NCBI GenBank assembly: GCA_016165875.1
Contig: JABBOT010000002.1
Location: 37,165,868-37,229,867, forward strand
Direction of reading: 5' to 3'
DNA: 64,000 bases
Origin: Acanthopleura granulata
Lineage: Eukaryota; Mollusca; Polyplacophora; Chitonida; Chitonidae
Below, piece after piece: positions 59,871 to 64,000 of the stretch; the first letter of the stretch is position 1, and every line of letters begins with the position of its first letter. The notes beneath the pieces were generated by a model that saw nothing but the letters and a program-made list of their open reading frames with translations, was not told where the DNA came from and made no database searches. A program made the translations under genes and the position numbers.

Positions 59871-62270
59871 CTAGAAATATGTATCGCCAGCGAGGCTGTC
59901 AAATAAGCATATAAGGAAATCATCTACATATAAAGAACCCTCTATACCAGCTGTAAGAGTTTTAGCCAGACTATTTATTTTGATGCTAAACAGCGTAGGA
60001 GAAAGAATACTGCCCCAGGGTACACCTATTTCCTGCTCATAAGTCAGAAAAAGTGAACTCCACCAGTAACTTAAATTGACGATCAGATCAGAAAATTCAG
60101 GTATGAATGATGGCAAGCGTTAATAAAACCATCACGAATAAAAGTTTCAAATCGAACCAGGTGATCTGAAGTAGATTGGTTGGTTCCAAGAAACCAAACA
60201 AGCCTATCGTTAATCATCCGTTCCATAGTCTTACAGACGCTGCTGTTAAAATCTATGTGACGGTAATTATTTGGATCACTATGATTCAGGATCCGGTTTA
60301 GGAACCGGGATGACACACGCCTCCCTCCATGATGGCGGGAAATTAACAGTTATCCAAATATCATTAAGCAAGTCCAAGAGAGTCTCCAGTGGCTCCGACG
60401 GAAAATGGTTAAGAAGCTTATAATATATATGTTATCTGGGCCACACGCAGTATCGTGTGCTTTTTTAATGAAGCTTTTAACTTCTTAATGGAAAAAGGTG
60501 GATTATAATGTTTCAAATTATTAGAAGAAAAATTCTATTTAATTTTCTCCTTTTCTTATTTAATATGCTGAAACTCAGCAGTGTAATTCTCAGCGGAAGA
60601 TTTCTGAGATATTGTTTCAGCTGGTTTATTGGCTATATCAGATGGAGATGTTAAGCTATCACCATCTTTTAAATGCTGAACTTTGGCTTTATTGTTTTTG
60701 CCCTTAAGCTTCTGAACATTGTTCCAGACATTGCGCATGGGTGTTTTGGAGGCAATTCCTGAAAAAAAGTTCCGCCAACATGATCGTCTCTTAGACTTCA
60801 TTAATCGACGAGCCTTAGCTCTAAATGCTTAAATTATTATTATTGGCGCAATGATTAAATCTGCGCTCGATCTTTTTACGGTCCTTTATGGCTTTGCAAC
60901 AGTCATCATCGTACCAGGGTTTACTTTTGGATTTCGGATTTGTCGAGGTCTTAGGGATGGTTCTATCAGCTGCTGTTAATATAAGTTCATTAAGTTTTAT
61001 CAAAGGATCATCTGCACCATTGAGATTCTCTGGAGTGATGTCAGCCTCACAGAACATCTCAAATGCCATCCAATCTGCTTTATCGAACTTCCACTTAGCC
61101 ACACGTTCTAAAGAATTAGAAGTGAGACGCCCTAGGATGAGAGGAAAATGGTCACTCCCACAGAGATGATCTGCATGCACCTTCCAAGAAAAATCCTATG
61201 TGATTGAAGAAGCGATGTGATAGTGAGGTCGATAACAGAATATGAACCATTACCTGAATGTAAATAGGTATTAGAACCATCATTGAAATAACACAGTTGG
61301 TCTTTTGATAAAAACTCCCAATGTTTTGCCTTCATTATTTATATTATTACTGCCGCAAAGAGGATTATGGGTATTAAAATCCCCCATAATTATGAAAGGG
61401 ATTGGTAGTTGTTCTTTCAAATTATGTAATTCCGAGACTGACAAAGAAGAATGAGGAGGAATATGAACCGAACACAAAGTAACACAGAGAAGCACGGATG
61501 GCCACAGCCTGAAGCTCAGTAAAGAGAGCAACATGGCTGTGAATTATATTAATATTCACGAAAATAGATGAGCCATCACAAGCTCTCTTCCTCTTCAGAA
61601 TAAGTGCAATAAAGTATATAATTTTTAAGAAACAATTTATCTTATTTTGTCAGATGTCTTCATGTGAGTTTCCTGAAGACATAAGGCAACTGGATTTAAA
61701 GATTGAACAAGCTGTGTTATTTCAATAAAATTAACTTTAAGACCTCGACAATTCCACAGTATAATTTTGTCTAAGGTAGACATTATGGAGGAAGGCGGAT
61801 AGAAGATTTATGTCTGGGTCGGTGACTGTTCTTTTTGGGAAATCTGCTAGTCGATCTAGCGGGTGCAGATGATGTATCCAACACGACTGCATTCGACGTT
61901 GAGAGATCAACGTCCTCTAGCGATCCAAACTTATTAAATGTTTGGATAGGGTCCCTAGTGGCCTTAGAGGGACGTTCTTGTGGGGCCACTAGGTTTATCT
62001 CTTTTAGTGAAGCCATCCGTGGCAGAGACCAGGCGCTTGGCTTCTTGATATGGCATATTATTTTTACATATCAGGGTTATGATTTCTTTTTCTTTCCTGA
62101 AGACAGGACAGTCCTTGGAGGAGGCCATGTGGGCTGCGCTGCAATTGAAATATTTTATTGTATTTGTACAGCTGAAGCCCCAGTGACCTGCTTCCGTACA
62201 CGTAAAGCAGACCCCTGCCATTGCCATTGGAAAATAAGTATTTCTCGATTCTGTATCTAGTGGTATCTCG
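59871..62270 (-). mobile_element. Degenerate jockey-like LINE
   Basis: Order on minus: an ORF1 piece with a zinc knuckle (CFTCTEAGHWGFSC) and ASSKDCPVFRKEKEIITLIC near 62220-62020; endonuclease with IIMGDFNTHNPLCGS (61400-61340) and GSDHFPL (61155); and reverse transcriptase with NNYRHIDFNSSVCKTMERMI (60270-60210), GVPWGSILSPTLFSIKINS and YVDDFLI (59920). ORFs are broken by frameshifts and stops. The element ends just after the YVDD motif, so the RT thumb and 3' UTR are missing. It separates the two parts of fragment D. Confidence 0.85.
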
Positions 62271-62634
62271 TTTTTCCTTTTTTTTTGCTCACAACCGTCG
62301 AAGGCTGTGATAAGGACATAGAAAAATTTGAAGAAAGGAAATTTGAAAAAGACAAAAGCAAAACGAGTTTATGAATCATTTCCGCCCCGCCCCGGAGAGT
62401 CATTACATGTATGACGAAACCCCTCCTGCGAGTAACCAGCAGAAGGAGATATGAGAGATGGATTTTTCGTTCATACTCGAGCATGTCGAATTTAATATAT
62501 TAGAAACCGGAACCACACGAGAGAGCCCTAGCACGGGAGAACCCCTCGTACGACAAGCTTGTCTAGAGAACTGGGGTCCTATTTCTTTCACTCCCGGGAG
62601 CCCCACTTTAAGAACAAGACGTATTTCACCTAGA

Positions 62635-62830
62635 GACAAGTTTCGTAGGGAATAAATTGCTTTACTCGGGATGGAATGAAAACAAGTCCGTTTTCTGACA
62701 TTCTGTGGGCCTTCGTTCAGCCATCCAGTCGGCATCTGGCTAACAGCACTGTGACTTTATGTCTGAAAGTTTGGCAGATACTTATAGCGAAGTTTGGTGA
62801 GTGTCGGCTGAGACTGATACCGTTTTTTCA
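62635..62830 (+). repeat. Fragment D, right part
   Basis: AGGGAATAAATTGCTTTACT and TATAGCGAAGTTTGGTG match copy A 39020-39180 (AGAGAATAAATTGCTTGGCT, TATAGCGAAGGTTGGTGG). Together with 59440-59640 it forms one segment interrupted by about 3 kb containing the LINE. Confidence 0.6.
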
Positions 62831-64000
62831 ATGCACAAACTTCACCAAAAATATACGTTACATGTCATAACACATAAATAATCTACGAAAAGGTTGATGT
62901 GGCTGTACAAGTGTTGTAGGAGTTATTTGGGATAGGCTATGGATCTCGGTACGAACATTTGCCAGAAACCTACCAGATTTAGCATCCCTCTACGTCTGTG
63001 TGGCTATTGTAATTCCCCTGGACTTCCACCAGTACAGTAGGCTCATTTAAAAGAAATAAAACCATGTTCTTGAACACAAAAATGGCTGGATGTTATAAGG
63101 TTTATAATTGCTATGCTAATTTTAGTATTTCAACAAAGCTTTATTGACTATAAATATATAGTGTATAGAACATAAAGCAGAAAAATTCTGCTTTTGCGAC
63201 CGTGTTTAAAAAGAGCTTGTACACGGTTAGAGTTGTATTTTCTCGAGCATGTCTGTAAGAATTGGGAACCTGTGCATAAAGTCTCTAGTGATACGGCTGC
63301 GACATACCTATATAGAGTTCCGGTGTGAATGAAAAACGTTGCGAAATAATGAGCTACTAGCTGAGAAATTATGCGATACAAATCGCGATGATTTGTTGGT
63401 GTCACTCGAAGTTTCGAACATTTCCTTGTGAATTTTTCCGTGAATCATATGTTTGTCTAGTGAAAACTTATCATTAAGAGCAAAGAATTTAAAGTATATA
63501 CAAACGCGAATTCCCAGAATATGGGAGATATTCGCCATGTTTGATTTTATAACGAACATACACTTCCTGGGGTGCAGGGTCAACAGAGTAATCCTCTGTA
63601 ACTTTTATAGATAGGAACCTTAAGTTCGACTGACAACTGTGGTATATGCTGTGGCGAATATCTGATGGAGATATGTCACGTGGTTGTCACGTGGTTGTCC
63701 ATCGCGGGGAAAACTTTTCGAAGTTTACCACTGAATTTATCAGTTGTGTTTGCGTGAATTCAGTTTTGCGTATACATTGAATTCTTTGCTTGAATGATAA
63801 GTTTTCACAGGAAACATATATGAATCAAGGAAATTCAGCAAAATTGTTCTAAATTTCCAATGGCACTAACATCCACCTTAAATTTGGCTCTCAGCATAAC
63901 TGTACAGTACATGTACATGAGGTATATCACCTACTCGGTGGTATCTAGGAGTATTCGATGAAATGTACATCGAGACCTAATACAATTTAACACGAAGAAG
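62831..64000. other. Right-hand end, nothing recognised
   Basis: The word AATCTACGAAAAGGTTGATG at 62880 repeats AATCTACGAAAAGGTTAATG from 59450, but no longer block was followed. No coding exon recognised up to the window edge. Confidence 0.4.

Noticed and set aside
62403..62735. 110-codon minus ORF right of the LINE
   Set aside because: It crosses the boundary into fragment D and has no similarity to LINE ORF1 or to any recognised protein.
1..64000. CRISPR arrays, bacterial operons, rRNA genes
   Set aside because: No regularly spaced identical repeats with unique spacers, no ribosome-binding sites or rRNA words; exon-intron structure shows an animal nuclear genome.

Overview
This window is nuclear DNA from an invertebrate animal. 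It has small exons (60-200 bp) in GT-AG introns, long AT-rich non-coding stretches, many tRNA-derived SINEs, an LTR retrotransposon, a jockey-like LINE and foldback elements. The repeat set and the invertebrate DNA-PKcs gene point to a lophotrochozoan, most likely a mollusc. That assignment is inference from pattern recognition, not a search.

Layout. (1) Positions 1-8622, minus strand: the first 14 exons (448 codons) of the DNA-PK catalytic subunit gene PRKDC. All reading phases join correctly, one intron has a GC donor, and one exon end is tandemly duplicated in the following intron. The rest of the gene lies beyond position 1. (2) 8.6-10.2 kb: the intergenic or promoter interval between PRKDC and a divergent plus-strand gene. 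(3) 10160-10914, plus strand: signal-peptide exon and cysteine-rich exon of a small secreted protein with a C-x5-C-x4-CC spacing like prokineticin, astakine and dickkopf. Its last exon(s) were not found. (4) 13.9-62.8 kb: a gene-poor region built from at least three diverged copies of a segment of 8-10 kb. Copy C (13.9-22.6 kb) is inverted relative to copies A (36.5-46.5 kb) and B (47.8-57.65 kb). A fragment D lies at 59.4-62.8 kb. Each copy has its own insertions: SINEs in A, a Gmr1-like Ty3/Gypsy element in B, a related solo LTR just past C, and a LINE in D.

Coding potential in the duplicated region is weak and degrading. Copy B keeps a plausible three-exon gene for a 121-residue secreted protein whose copies in A and C are broken. 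C keeps an open exon resembling the N-terminal KH-like segment of N4BP1/KHNYN proteins, broken in A. A keeps a small signal-peptide ORF that is broken in C. A degenerate unidentified protein gene lies at 57.8-58.7 kb. No true tRNA, rRNA or CRISPR array was seen.
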